NCBI GenBank assembly: GCA_004017275.1
Contig: SAKE01000016.1
Location: forward strand, 62,001-126,000
Length of the DNA: 64,000 bases
DNA from: Mesorhizobium sp.
GTDB taxonomy: Bacteria > Pseudomonadota > Alphaproteobacteria > Rhizobiales > Rhizobiaceae
Reading direction: 5' to 3'
Shown one piece after another: positions 52,418 to 60,767 of the stretch. Numbering within the stretch: the stretch's first letter is position 1; each line of letters opens with the position of its first letter. The notes beneath the pieces are model-generated. The model was not told where the DNA came from. It was given only the letters and a program-made list of their open reading frames with translations, and searched no databases. The translations under genes were made by a program, and so were the position numbers.

Positions 52418-52454
52418 ATTGGCCCGCCAGCGTGGCGAAATCAGCGTCGGCCCC

Positions 52455-53129
52455 TCAGCTCAGAAACACTCTCTCGAAAGCCTGCTTGCCCGGCGGCGAG
52501 AAAATCACCGCGCGGCTGTCCTTCTCGCGGCGCGCCCATTTCTCGGCAAGGATCTTGTCGAGGATGGCGGCGCCCAGTGTGCCGGCGAGATGCGAGCGCC
52601 GCACGCTCCAGTCTAGGCAGGCGCGGCACACCGGCCGCCGCGGCTTGGTGTAGACATCGATACCTATTGCGGCGAAATGCGACGCCGCCGACGGCCCTAG
52701 CCTGATCTGCTGTTCGTCGCGGACCAGCACGTTCTTGGCGACAAGACGATCGAGCATCGCCACCGCCTGCTCGCCGGCAAGGTGATCGTAGCAGACGCGC
52801 GCCACGCGCATTGCGCGGTCGCGGGGACCCGGCCGCACACGCTTTGGCCCAACGGCTTCCGCGACACCGGTGATGGCCTCGATCATGCCCGCCACCTGCG
52901 GTCCTGCGAGGCCGTAATAGCGGTGGCGGCCCTGGCTCGCCACGGTGAGCAGTCCGCCTTCGATCAATTTGGACAGATGCGAGCTGGCGGTCGGCAGCGA
53001 CACGCCGGCCTCAAGCGCCAATTCGCTGGCCGTCAGCGCCGTGCCGCCCATCAAAGCGTTCAGCATGTTTGCCCGTGCCGGGTCGCCGACCAGGCTGGCG
53101 ATGCGGGCGATGTCAGGTCCCTCACGCAT
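52455..53129 (-). CDS. ArsR-type winged-helix transcriptional regulator
   Basis: 224 residues. The N-terminal winged helix (about 8-80) reads IASLVGDPARANMLNALMGGTALTASELALEAGVSLPTASSHLSKLIEGGLLTVASQGRHRYYGLAG. The C-terminal part is longer than in simple ArsR proteins and contains CRACLDWSVRRSHLAGTLGAAIL, with two cysteines and a histidine (PVCRACLDWSVRRSH) as possible metal or redox ligands. It is divergent from the DUF1127-NIPSNAP-ABM genes and probably controls them and itself. Confidence 0.92.
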   Translation of the reverse strand: MREGPDIARIASLVGDPARANMLNALMGGTALTASELALEAGVSLPTASSHLSKLIEGGLLTVASQGRHRYYGLAGPQVAGMIEAITGVAEAVGPKRVRPGPRDRAMRVARVCYDHLAGEQAVAMLDRLVAKNVLVRDEQQIRLGPSAASHFAAIGIDVYTKPRRPVCRACLDWSVRRSHLAGTLGAAILDKILAEKWARREKDSRAVIFSPPGKQAFERVFLS

Positions 53130-53157
53130 AGTTCGTTCCTCATCGAAGCATTCTTGT

Positions 53158-53175
53158 CAGATAACTACTAATCTG
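53158..53175. promoter_or_regulatory. Candidate operator between the ArsR gene and the DUF1127 cluster
   Basis: CAGAT and ATCTG enclose eight bases (CAGATAACTACTAATCTG), an inverted repeat in the 68-base divergent intergenic region. It is a plausible ArsR-type operator; support is weak because the arms are only five bases. Confidence 0.35.
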
Positions 53176-53197
53176 CGGTCAGATCAAGGAGACGACG

Positions 53198-53413
53198 ATG
53201 ACCGCACGAACCGCTCCCGCCTCGGCACCGCTCCCCAGCCGTCAATCGTTCCCGTTCGTCATCTGGTTGCGTTCGCGGCTACTGGCCCGCTGGTATGACC
53301 GCCATTTGCAGCGTCTCGACCTTGCCGAAATCGACGATCATCTGCTGCGCGACCTTGGCCTGACACCACAGGACGTGCGCCGCGAATGCGCGAAATCCTT
53401 CTGGCAGGCGTGA
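53198..53413 (+). CDS. DUF1127 domain small protein
   Basis: 71 residues. The C-terminal 45 residues are a DUF1127 (YjiS-like) domain: WYDRHLQRLDLAEIDDHLLRDLGLTPQDVRRECAKSFW, Arg-rich, predicted to be a helical RNA- or protein-binding module. Members of about 50 residues in Agrobacterium and Rhodobacter affect phosphate and carbon metabolism and RNA turnover. AAGGAGA before the ATG is a strong ribosome-binding site. First gene of a three-gene rightward group. Confidence 0.9.
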   Translation: MTARTAPASAPLPSRQSFPFVIWLRSRLLARWYDRHLQRLDLAEIDDHLLRDLGLTPQDVRRECAKSFWQA

Positions 53414-53497
53414 TCGTCACCACGATTGCCTAGCAGACCGGGCGGCACGACGTTTCGACCCGGCTCGAACTGTCGACGCAGAAACAAGGAGACCACA

Positions 53498-53830
53498 ATG
53501 ACCATCACCTGCTTCATCCGCTACGAAATCGACCCGTTCGGCAAGGCGGCCTTCGAGGAGTATGCACGCAACTGGGGCCAGGCCATTCCACGCTGCGGCG
53601 CCGATCTCATCGGCTACTACGCGCCGCATGAGGGCTCGGCGACGACCGCCTATGCCGCCTACAACATCGACAGCCTGGCGGCCTACGAAGCCTATCGTAC
53701 GCGACTTGCCGCCGATCCCGTCGGCAAGGCAAACTACGAATTCGCCAAGCGTGAACGATTCATCCTCAAGGAGGACCGCATGTTCCTGAAACTGGCCTCA
53801 GGCCCGCACGCGAAACTGGTGCTGCCGTGA
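53498..53830 (+). CDS. NIPSNAP family protein
   Basis: 110 residues from ATG 53498, with AAGGAGA upstream. TCFIRYEIDPFGKAAFEEYARNWGQAIPRCGADLIGYYAPHEGSATTAYAAYNIDSLAAYEAYRTRL is the NIPSNAP/dimeric alpha-beta barrel pattern. The biochemical role of bacterial NIPSNAPs is unknown. The stop overlaps the GTG start of the next gene (GTGA). Confidence 0.9.
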   Translation: MTITCFIRYEIDPFGKAAFEEYARNWGQAIPRCGADLIGYYAPHEGSATTAYAAYNIDSLAAYEAYRTRLAADPVGKANYEFAKRERFILKEDRMFLKLASGPHAKLVLP

Positions 53831-54171
53831 TTGCCGTCATCTTCGAGGTCGAGCCGGCGGAAGGCCGGCGCGATGCGTATCTGGGCATCGCCGCCGAGTT
53901 GCGGCCGCTGCTCGACGGCATCGACGGCTTTGTCTCCATCGAGCGTTTTCAGAGCCTGGCCGATCCGAACCGCATCCTGTCGCTGTCGTTCTGGCGTGAC
54001 GAGGAAGCGGTCAAGGCCTGGCGCAACACCGAGGAACACCGACAGGCACAGAAGGCCGGCCGCGGCGGTATCTTTGCCGGCTACCGACTGCGAATCGCGC
54101 ATGTAGTGCGCGATTATGGACTGACCGAGAGGGCGCAGGCGCCGGCCGACAGTCGGGCGGTGAATGGGTGA
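53827..54171 (+). CDS. Antibiotic biosynthesis monooxygenase (ABM) domain protein
   Basis: 114 residues starting with GTG, overlapping the NIPSNAP stop by four bases. IAVIFEVEPAEGRRDAYLGIAAELRPLLDGIDGFVSIERFQSLADPNRILSLSFWRDEEAVKAWRNTEEHRQAQ is the ABM dimeric ferredoxin-like barrel. These can be cofactor-free oxygenases or heme-handling proteins. Probably forms an operon with DUF1127 and NIPSNAP under the ArsR-type regulator. Confidence 0.9.
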   Translation: MIAVIFEVEPAEGRRDAYLGIAAELRPLLDGIDGFVSIERFQSLADPNRILSLSFWRDEEAVKAWRNTEEHRQAQKAGRGGIFAGYRLRIAHVVRDYGLTERAQAPADSRAVNG

Positions 54172-54189
54172 GTGGGTAGCCGATCGTCG

Positions 54190-54326
54190 CGCCATCGCCC
54201 CTCATCCGGCCGCTTCGCGGCCACCTTCTCCCAGCTGGGGAGAAGAGCTTAGCGCCGGCATCGACAATCTCCTCTCCCCTTGGGGAGAGGTCAGCCGAGC
54301 GAAGCGGAGGCTGGGTGAGGGGGCGC
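54190..54326. repeat. Inverted pair of hairpin/hairpin/tail repeats, mixed type, tails outward
   Basis: Left copy (minus): CTTCTCCC/GGGGAGAAG-like hairpin and GGCCGC-GAA-GCGGCC second hairpin, tail GATGAGGGGCGATGGCGC. Right copy (plus): CCTCTCCCC-TT-GGGGAGAGG, second hairpin CAGCC...GGCTG, tail GGTGAGGGGGCGC. It lies between the convergent ends of the ABM gene and mbfA. Confidence 0.8.
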
Positions 54327-54333
54327 TTTGCGC

Positions 54334-55317
54334 TTACGCATTCCCGATCAGCACGCCGGCCGCGAACACCAGCGCGCCGCCGAGCACCACCTGGAAGGCG
54401 GCGCGTAGGAAGGGCGTCTGCATGTAGCGGTTCTGGACGAAGGCGATCGCCCACAGTTCGAAGAACACCACCACCGCTGCAACGCCCGTCGCCGTCCAGA
54501 AATGCGGGATGAGATATGGCAGCGCGTGGCCCAAACCGCCCGCCGATGTCATGACGCCGGTGGTGATGCCGCGCTTAACCGGTGAGCCGCGGCCCGACAG
54601 CTTGCCGTCGTCGGAAGCCACTTCTGTAAACCCCATCGAGATGCCAGCGCCGATCGAGGCTGCAAGTCCGACCAGAAAGGTCTGCCAGGTGTCATGCGTG
54701 GCGAAGGCTGCGGCGAAGATCGGCGCCAGCGTCGACACAGACCCGTCCATCAGCCCGGCCAGCCCCGGCTGCACATAGGTGAGGATGAACTGGCGCTGCT
54801 CGGCGGCGGCCTCTTCATCCTTCACTTCGCCCGGCACGTGCTTTTGCTCCAGGCGCTGCGCCAGCGTTTCGTGGCCCAGCTCGGCCACCGCCAGATCGTC
54901 GAGCAGTTTCCGGGTCGAGGCATCTGCCGTGCGCTTGGCCGCCTCGACATAGAACAGGTAGGCTTGCCGCTCCATCGCCTCGGCCTGACTGCGCACGTGC
55001 TCGATGCCGAGCGGCCGAACCAGCCAGTCGGGCTTGCGTTCGTAATAGCCCCTTACATGCTCACGCCGGATCAACGGTATGCTCTCGCCGAACCGCTTGC
55101 GGAAAAGCCCTATCAACGCATCGCGATGGCCATCCTCCTCCTCGGCCATCTCCTCGAAGACTTTCGCCGATTGCGGGAAGTTTTCCGTCAGGCCGTCGGC
55201 ATAGGCCCGGTAGATGCGGCCATCGTCTTCCTCCGATGAAATGGCCAGCGCCAGGATCTCCTGCTCGGAGAGCGATTCGAAGGGACGGCGGCCGAAGCCG
55301 AAAACACGGGAAAGCAT
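54334..55317 (-). CDS. mbfA: Membrane-bound ferritin-like iron exporter MbfA (Er-VIT1)
   Basis: 327 residues. The N-terminal ferritin-like domain (about 1-165) supplies iron ligands in EEDDGRIYRAYADG, FEEMAEEEDGHRDAL, EAMERQAYLFYVEAA and DLAVAELGHETL (E-x-x-H pairs). The C-terminal VIT1/CCC1 part (about 185-327) has five hydrophobic segments, with GLAGLMDGSVSTLAPIFAAAFA and SIGAGISMGFTEVASDDG. MbfA exports iron and protects against iron and peroxide stress in Bradyrhizobium and Agrobacterium, where Irr represses it in low iron. A perfect Irr-type site lies just upstream. Confidence 0.95.
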   Translation of the reverse strand: MLSRVFGFGRRPFESLSEQEILALAISSEEDDGRIYRAYADGLTENFPQSAKVFEEMAEEEDGHRDALIGLFRKRFGESIPLIRREHVRGYYERKPDWLVRPLGIEHVRSQAEAMERQAYLFYVEAAKRTADASTRKLLDDLAVAELGHETLAQRLEQKHVPGEVKDEEAAAEQRQFILTYVQPGLAGLMDGSVSTLAPIFAAAFATHDTWQTFLVGLAASIGAGISMGFTEVASDDGKLSGRGSPVKRGITTGVMTSAGGLGHALPYLIPHFWTATGVAAVVVFFELWAIAFVQNRYMQTPFLRAAFQVVLGGALVFAAGVLIGNA

Positions 55318-55330
55318 GAGGAATTCACCC

Positions 55331-55353
55331 TAGTTTAGAATGATTCTAAACTA
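55331..55353. promoter_or_regulatory. Perfect iron control element (Irr-binding type) upstream of mbfA
   Basis: A 23-base perfect inverted repeat, TAGTTTAGAAT-G-ATTCTAAACTA, centred on 55342. The core TTTAGAA-N3-TTCTAAA is the ICE consensus for the regulator Irr in Rhizobiales. It starts 14 bases before the mbfA ATG, so Irr bound here would block transcription start or passage; in these bacteria Irr represses iron-export and storage genes when iron is low. Confidence 0.9.
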
Positions 55354-55489
55354 AGGATTGGGATGGCTTTGGTCAATTGTGCGTTTGGGTCGCGGTCAAC
55401 AATTGTTGAAGGCGCGCGCGAGGCATACCCTTCATTATCAGCGAATGTTCACCTATATAATTTGACCAGCCAGAACAAGGAATCCGCTG

Positions 55490-55813
55490 ATGACGGCAAA
55501 ACAGCCTCCGCATCCCTATGACCCAAAACCCGTTCTCGACCTCATCGCCAGCATCGAGGCCGATCTGCAGCGGCTGAAAGGCCTGGTCGAGCAGCAGGTC
55601 GAGAAATTCGATCCCGCCAATCCGCACAACAAGGCCCCTGACGGCAAACTGACGGAGGAAGGTGTCGAGTGCTGCTACCGCATGTTCGACGAGGGCAAGT
55701 CGCGCTATTCGGTCGCCCAGCAAATGAAAATCTCGTTTGCTGCCGCCAGCCATCGATTCAACAACTGGCGCAAGCTGGGTGGCAGCAAGAGGCAGCGGAC
55801 GCTGCTGGGGTGA
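55490..55813 (+). CDS. Hypothetical protein with a C-terminal helix-turn-helix
   Basis: 107 residues. The N-terminal half (LDLIASIEADLQRLKGLVEQQVEKFD) looks like a helical coiled coil; the C-terminal half (GKLTEEGVECCYRMFDEGKSRYSVAQQMKISFAAASHRFNNWRKLGG) has the spacing of a resolvase/transposase-type helix-turn-helix, where the last helix would read the DNA. I do not recognise a named family. AAGGAAT before the ATG is a fair ribosome-binding site. It is rightward and stands alone; the mbfA ICE lies on its other side. Confidence 0.75.
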   Translation: MTAKQPPHPYDPKPVLDLIASIEADLQRLKGLVEQQVEKFDPANPHNKAPDGKLTEEGVECCYRMFDEGKSRYSVAQQMKISFAAASHRFNNWRKLGGSKRQRTLLG

Positions 55814-55919
55814 CTAGCGAGATGTTGGCGGGACGGCGCCGTGGCGTTGGCGACAGCCCCGCCAAACTTTGTAACGGTCACATTTTTTCATTGGTGTCGC
55901 GCGGCCCTTTCCGTGCACC

Positions 55920-56927
55920 ATGGGCGGATCACATTCCGCAGGATCCGTCCTGACCCAGCCTCCCGGCATCGCCGACATCCACGCCGCCGCCGCGCGTCTC
56001 TCCGGCCTGATCGTCGAAACCCCCTTGATCGAATCGCAGGAGCTGAACAGACGCTTCGGCGGCCGCATCCTGTTCAAGCCGGAGACGCTGCAGCGCACCG
56101 GCTCGTTCAAGCTCCGCGGCGCCTACAACAAATTGTCGTCGCTCGGTGAAGAGGAGCGCAGTCGGGGCGTCGTTGCCTTTTCGTCGGGCAATCATGCGCA
56201 AGGCGTCGCGGCGTCGGCGGCGATGTTCGGCGTCAAGGCGGTTATCGCCATGCCGGCCGACGCCCCGGCGATGAAGATCGCCAATGTGCGCAAGATGGGC
56301 GCTGACGTGGTGCCGTTCGACCGTTTTCGCGACGACCGCATGACCGTGGTGCGGCCCTACATCGAGAAAGGCATGGTGCTGGTGCCGCCCTTCGACGACC
56401 CGGCCATCATTGCCGGCCAAGGCACGATCGGCCTCGAATTGATGCGCCAGGCAAAAGCGATTGGGGTCAACCTCGACGCGGTCGTCGTTCCCTGTGGCGG
56501 CGGCGGCCTGTCGAGCGGTATTTCGATTGCGGTCAAAGATGCCTCGCCGGACACCGCGGTCTGGGCCGTGGAGCCCGAGCATTTCGACGATACCCGCCGT
56601 TCGCTCATCGAAGGCGCCAGGGTGTCGAACGAGCCCGGCCACGCCTCGATCTGCGATGCGATCCTGACCGCCGAGCCCGGCCTGATCACCTTCGAGATCA
56701 ACCGCAGGAACCTTGCCGGCGGCATCGCCGTCTCCGACAAGGCGACCGCACAGGCGATGCGCGACGCCATGGCCTATCTCAAGCTGGTGGTCGAGCCCGG
56801 CGGCTGCGTGGCGCTGGCGGCACTGTCGTCGGGCGAAATCGAACTATCCGGCAAATGCATCGCCGTGGTGCTGTCCGGCGGCAATGTCGATTTCGGGACG
56901 TATGCCGGGATCATGGCGGCGGCGTAG
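55920..56927 (+). CDS. Threonine/serine dehydratase (PLP-dependent)
   Basis: 335 residues, the catalytic-domain-only form without a C-terminal regulatory ACT-like domain, so catabolic rather than isoleucine-inhibited. FKPETLQRTGSFKLRGAYNKL contains the PLP lysine (SFKLRG); SSGNHAQGVAASAAMFG, the glycine loop VPCGGGGLSSGI and the C-terminal VVLSGGNVDFGTY follow. Serine racemase has the same motifs and cannot be excluded. The start is the ATG at 55920; a clear ribosome-binding site is not seen. Confidence 0.92.
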   Translation: MGGSHSAGSVLTQPPGIADIHAAAARLSGLIVETPLIESQELNRRFGGRILFKPETLQRTGSFKLRGAYNKLSSLGEEERSRGVVAFSSGNHAQGVAASAAMFGVKAVIAMPADAPAMKIANVRKMGADVVPFDRFRDDRMTVVRPYIEKGMVLVPPFDDPAIIAGQGTIGLELMRQAKAIGVNLDAVVVPCGGGGLSSGISIAVKDASPDTAVWAVEPEHFDDTRRSLIEGARVSNEPGHASICDAILTAEPGLITFEINRRNLAGGIAVSDKATAQAMRDAMAYLKLVVEPGGCVALAALSSGEIELSGKCIAVVLSGGNVDFGTYAGIMAAA

Positions 56928-57062
56928 GGTGGCTCGTAGCGTCACTGAAGGCGCCCAGTGCCGCATAAGAACAAACCGCAGCGATCCTTCACACCCCCCT
57001 CTGAGGGGTGCTGTCCCGCCGGCTTCCAAGACTTCAGCGCCTGACGCTCACGGATGCGGCCT

Positions 57063-58199
57063 CTAATCCAGCGTCCGCCTGAACCGCACCAATGCGACGC
57101 CGGCAAACAATGCCACGAACACCACCAGCCAGCCGATCTCGCCGGCCACCGCCGGCAATTGCGCGCCCTTCAGCATCACCGCGCGGGTGATGCGCAGGAA
57201 ATGCGTCAGCGGGAAGATCTCGCCGAAGACCTGCGCCCAGCCGGGCATGCCGCGATAGGGGAACATGAAGCCGGACAGCATGATCGACGGCAGGAAGAAG
57301 AAGAAGGTCAGCTGCAGCGCCTGCATCTGCGTGCGGGCGATGGTCGAGATCGTATAGCCGAGCAGCACCAGCGCAAGCACGAACACCAGCACCGCCGACA
57401 AAAGCAGCGTCATCGAGCCCGTGAAGGGTATGGCGAACAAAAGCTTCGACGCCGCCAGCACCACCACCACCTGCACGGCGCCGACCGCCAGATAGGGCAG
57501 CACCTTGCCCATCATGATCTCGAGCGGGCTCGAAGGCATGGCGAGCAGGTTCTCCATCGTGCCGCGCTCGGTCTCACGCGTCAGCGCGATCGAGGTCATC
57601 ATCACCATCGTCATTTGCAGGATGACGCCGAGCAGGCCCGGCACGATGTTGTATTGCGAGATGCCTTCGGGGTTGTAGCGCCGGTGCACCACCACATCGA
57701 GCTGGCCACTGGCGGCCTCGGCCGCGGCCTCCTGCATGCCCTGCGCTCTCAGCAGCGCCTGGCTGGCGACGGTGCCGAGCGTCGAGATGGCGCCGCTGGC
57801 CACCGCCGGATCGGTGGCGTCGGCCTCGATCAGGATCTGCGGGTTGTCGCCGCGTTCCACCCGGCGGGCGAAGTCGGCGGGAATGGTGACGACGAAGGCG
57901 ACGTCGCCGCGCGCCATCAGGAACTCAGCTTCTTCAGCACTTTTTGCGACATGGTCGAAACGGTAGTAGCCGGTGGTCTGCAGCGCCGAGACCATGGCGC
58001 GCGTATAGGGGTCGCTGCTGGTCGCCACCAGGGCCGCCGGCAGGCTCTTTGGATCGTTGTTGATGGCGTAGCCGAACAGCACCAGCTGTATCAGCGGGAC
58101 GCCGAGCATCATGGCGAAGGTGATGCGGTCACGCCGCATCTGGATGAATTCCTTGATCAGCAGCGCGCCGAGCCTGGCGAAGGAGAAGACCGCGTTCAT
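57063..58199 (-). CDS. ABC-2 type transport permease (YbhS/YbhR-like)
   Basis: 378 residues from ATG 58199, which overlaps the ATPase stop (ATGA). LGALLIKEFIQMRRDRITFAMMLGVPLIQLVLFGYAIN is the N-terminal span; a large periplasmic domain (about 50-175) with FVVTIPADFARRVERGDNPQILIEADATDP follows, then five hydrophobic segments with QMTMVMMTSIALTRETERGTMENLLAMPSSPLEIMMGKVLPYLAVG. Works as homodimer or with another permease. E. coli ybhGFSR has two permease genes; here only one follows the ATPase. Confidence 0.92.
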   Translation of the reverse strand: MNAVFSFARLGALLIKEFIQMRRDRITFAMMLGVPLIQLVLFGYAINNDPKSLPAALVATSSDPYTRAMVSALQTTGYYRFDHVAKSAEEAEFLMARGDVAFVVTIPADFARRVERGDNPQILIEADATDPAVASGAISTLGTVASQALLRAQGMQEAAAEAASGQLDVVVHRRYNPEGISQYNIVPGLLGVILQMTMVMMTSIALTRETERGTMENLLAMPSSPLEIMMGKVLPYLAVGAVQVVVVLAASKLLFAIPFTGSMTLLLSAVLVFVLALVLLGYTISTIARTQMQALQLTFFFFLPSIMLSGFMFPYRGMPGWAQVFGEIFPLTHFLRITRAVMLKGAQLPAVAGEIGWLVVFVALFAGVALVRFRRTLD

Positions 58200-59116
58200 G
58201 CCATGTTGTCCTTCGAGCCGGACATGAACTGGATGAAGACGTCCTCGAGGCTGGTTTCGCCCGGCGAAACTTTCACGCCCTTGTGCTCTTTCTCGACATC
58301 GGCGAGTGCGGCTTCGAGCTTCTTCTTCTCGGAGCCGACGACATGCAGCGTGGCGCCGAACGGCGCCACCTGGTCGACGCCGGGGCGGCCCTGAAGCGCT
58401 TCGGCGACCTGGTCGAGGCGTGGACCCTGCAGGACAAACGTGGTCAGCCCGGCATTCCTGACCACTTCGGCAACGGTGCCGGTGGCCAGCATCTTGCCAT
58501 AGGAGATATAGCTGATACGGTGGCAGCGCTCGGCCTCGTCCATATAGTGGGTGGAGACCAGCACGGTCAGCCCGCCGCTGGCGAGGCGATGGATCTCGTC
58601 CCAGAATTCGCGCCGCGCCTTCGGGTCGACACCGGCCGTCGGCTCGTCGAGCAGCAGCAGCTTCGGCTTGTGCATGATGCAGGCGGCCAGCGCCAGCCGC
58701 TGCTTCCAGCCGCCCGACAAGGTGCCGGCCAGCTGGTTGCGGCGCGTCGACAGGCCGAGGTCTTCCAGCGTGCGCGCGACATGCTCTTCGACAGGCTTCA
58801 GCCGGTAGAGCCGCGCCACGAATTCGAGATTCTCGCCGATCGTCAAATCCTCGTAGAACGAGAATTTCTGCGTCATGTAGCCTACTTCGCGTTTGATGCG
58901 CAGGCTTTCGGTGCGGATGTTGAACCCGAGCACCGTGCCTTCGCCCTCGTCGGGCGTCAGCAGGCCACACATTATGCGGATGGTGGTGGTCTTGCCCGAA
59001 CCGTTGGGGCCGAGAAAGCCGACGATCTCGCCCTCGGCGACCGACATCGTCACATGGTCTACGACGGTCTTGTCGCCAAAGCGCTTGACCAGGCCATGGA
59101 CGTCGATGACGTTCAT
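58196..59116 (-). CDS. ABC transporter ATP-binding protein (YbhF-like)
   Basis: 306 residues from ATG 59116, overlapping the HlyD stop (ATGA). Walker A GPNGSGKTT (36-44), Q-loop MTQKFSFYEDLTI, signature LSGGWKQRLALA, Walker B LLLLDEPTAGVD, H-loop STHYMDEAERC. A C-terminal piece of about 80 residues (QGPRLDQVAEALQGRPG onward) is the extra domain of the ABCA/YbhF type. One ATPase domain is present, while E. coli YbhF has two. Acts with the permease and the HlyD-like protein. Confidence 0.92.
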   Translation of the reverse strand: MNVIDVHGLVKRFGDKTVVDHVTMSVAEGEIVGFLGPNGSGKTTTIRIMCGLLTPDEGEGTVLGFNIRTESLRIKREVGYMTQKFSFYEDLTIGENLEFVARLYRLKPVEEHVARTLEDLGLSTRRNQLAGTLSGGWKQRLALAACIMHKPKLLLLDEPTAGVDPKARREFWDEIHRLASGGLTVLVSTHYMDEAERCHRISYISYGKMLATGTVAEVVRNAGLTTFVLQGPRLDQVAEALQGRPGVDQVAPFGATLHVVGSEKKKLEAALADVEKEHKGVKVSPGETSLEDVFIQFMSGSKDNMA

Positions 59117-60066
59117 TTTGCGCTGTCCGCCAGGTCGACATCGACGATCTGGCCCGGCTGCAGCGGGCCGGCATCGCCCTCGGGCCGCGCCTCGACCAGA
59201 TAGACCAGCTTCTGCCGGTTCTCGAGCGAATAGATCACCGGCGGGGTGAATTCGGGATCGGGCGAGACGTAGCTGACCCGCGCCCTCACGTCCGGGCCGC
59301 AGCCGTCGCAGTGGACGCCGAGCAAGGTGCCGACCTCGACCGAGGAGAAGGCGCTCTCCGGTATGTAGACGCTGAGCTTGACCGCGCCGTCGGGCAGGAT
59401 CGAAATGACCGGCGCGGTCGGGCCGGCAGTGTCGCCAGGATTGCGGATGACATCGTTGACGCGGCCTGGCGAAGGGGCTGCCAGCACCCGTTTCGACAAC
59501 CGCCACTGAGCCTGCTCCAAGGTCGCCTGCGCCTGCTTGACCTGATTGTCGGCGGCCTTGATCGTCTCAGGGCGTGCCGGCAGGCCACCGACGGCGAGAT
59601 TGGCGTTGGCCTGGCCGACCTGCGCATTGGCCGTTTCGAGCGTGGCCGACGCGGTGTCGAAATCGGCCTGTGTGCCGGCGCCGCGCTTGAACAGATCGGC
59701 GGCTCGGTCGTATTTTCGCTTGGCGTCCGCCGCCTGGGCGCTGGCCATATCGACCTCCGCCCTCAGTACCGCGATCTCTTCCTGCCGCTTGCCTATCTGC
59801 AGGTCGGCCAATTGCGCTTGCGCCTGGGCAAGGCCGGCCTTGGCCTGCGCCACCGCGATCTTGGCATCGGCGCTTTCCAGCGTCACCACGGTCGTGCCGG
59901 GCACCACACGGTCGCCGCGCTTGACGGTGACGGTCTCGACCTGCGCCACCTCGATCGGCGCCAAAAGCACGTAGTCGCCCTCGACATAGCCGACGGCCAG
60001 CGGGGCCGCCGGGGCACAGGTTGAGAAAAGCTGCGCGGCGAGCGGCAGCGAACACAGAAAGCTCAT
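59113..60066 (-). CDS. HlyD/YbhG family periplasmic adaptor
   Basis: 317 residues. The N-terminus MSFLCSLPLAAQLFSTCAPAAPLAV is a signal or anchor segment. A lipoyl-like half (APIEVAQVETVTVKRGDRVVPGTTVVTLESADAKIA), a long helical hairpin (about 70-170, Ala/Gln-rich), the second lipoyl half (LAAPSPGRVNDVIRNPGDTAGPTAPVISIL) and a beta barrel follow in order. It links an inner-membrane ABC pump to an outer partner. TetR upstream and ATPase downstream overlap it by four bases each. Confidence 0.92.
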   Translation of the reverse strand: MSFLCSLPLAAQLFSTCAPAAPLAVGYVEGDYVLLAPIEVAQVETVTVKRGDRVVPGTTVVTLESADAKIAVAQAKAGLAQAQAQLADLQIGKRQEEIAVLRAEVDMASAQAADAKRKYDRAADLFKRGAGTQADFDTASATLETANAQVGQANANLAVGGLPARPETIKAADNQVKQAQATLEQAQWRLSKRVLAAPSPGRVNDVIRNPGDTAGPTAPVISILPDGAVKLSVYIPESAFSSVEVGTLLGVHCDGCGPDVRARVSYVSPDPEFTPPVIYSLENRQKLVYLVEARPEGDAGPLQPGQIVDVDLADSAK

Positions 60067-60761
60067 GGTCTTTGCCCCTTCGTCTTTGCGCCTTTTCTGG
60101 CGGCCAATATGGCCTTGAGATTGCCCGATGTGACCGCCACCACCTTGGCGGCTTGAGCCGCGCCGATGTCGGGCCAGCCCATGCGGCGCATCACCGCCTC
60201 GCGGCCGATGCGGAAATAGATGACCTGGCCGATCAGCGTGAACACGGTCAGCCTTGTGGCTTCGCTTTCGGCCGGCTCACCGGTCGCCTGTTCCCACAGC
60301 TGGCACAGGCGGCGATGCGCCGGCTCGAAGACGCCGTCATAGATACGGTCGAGGGCCGCCGTCGGATGCGAAAGCTCGCGCAGCACGAACTGCACGATCT
60401 CGCCGGCCTGCGGGCTGGCCACAACGAAGCCGGCCATCCGCTCCAGCGCCACGAAGAGCTGAGCTTGCGCCGCATCCGGATCGACCGGCATGGGCGCCTG
60501 CGCATCGCCGAGCGCCGGCCCGGCGACCGTCTGGATAGTCTCGACGATGAAGTCGGCGGCAGCGGTGCGAAGGCCCTCCTTGCCGCCGAAGTGATAGGCG
60601 ATCGAACCAATATTGGCTTGCGCCTCGGCGGCGATCTCGCGCGTCGACGTGCCGTCGAAACCCTGCCGCCCGAACAGCTTTAGCGCTGCCCGAACGAGAG
60701 CCGCGCGCGTCATCTCGGCGGGCTCGCGGCGAAGACTTTTGGCGTCAGGCGGCTTGATCAT
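60063..60761 (-). CDS. TetR family regulator with CecR/YbiH-like C-terminus
   Basis: 232 residues. N-terminal helix-turn-helix: ALVRAALKLFGRQGFDGTSTREIAAEAQANIGSIAYHFGGKEGL (about 20-65). The C-terminal domain (DUF1956 type) has VIYFRIGREAVMRRMGWPDIG, as in CecR of E. coli, which governs ybhGFSR. It is the first gene of an operon with adaptor, ATPase and permease, the same set. A perfect palindrome just upstream of its ATG is its likely operator, giving autorepression. Confidence 0.93.
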   Translation of the reverse strand: MIKPPDAKSLRREPAEMTRAALVRAALKLFGRQGFDGTSTREIAAEAQANIGSIAYHFGGKEGLRTAAADFIVETIQTVAGPALGDAQAPMPVDPDAAQAQLFVALERMAGFVVASPQAGEIVQFVLRELSHPTAALDRIYDGVFEPAHRRLCQLWEQATGEPAESEATRLTVFTLIGQVIYFRIGREAVMRRMGWPDIGAAQAAKVVAVTSGNLKAILAARKGAKTKGQRP

Positions 60762-60767
60762 GAGAAC

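Noticed and set aside
58200..59174. Upstream extension of the ABC permease frame
   Set aside because: The frame continues as a shadow of the ATPase gene. The family start MNAVFSFARLGALLIKEF is at 58199 and overlaps the ATPase stop.
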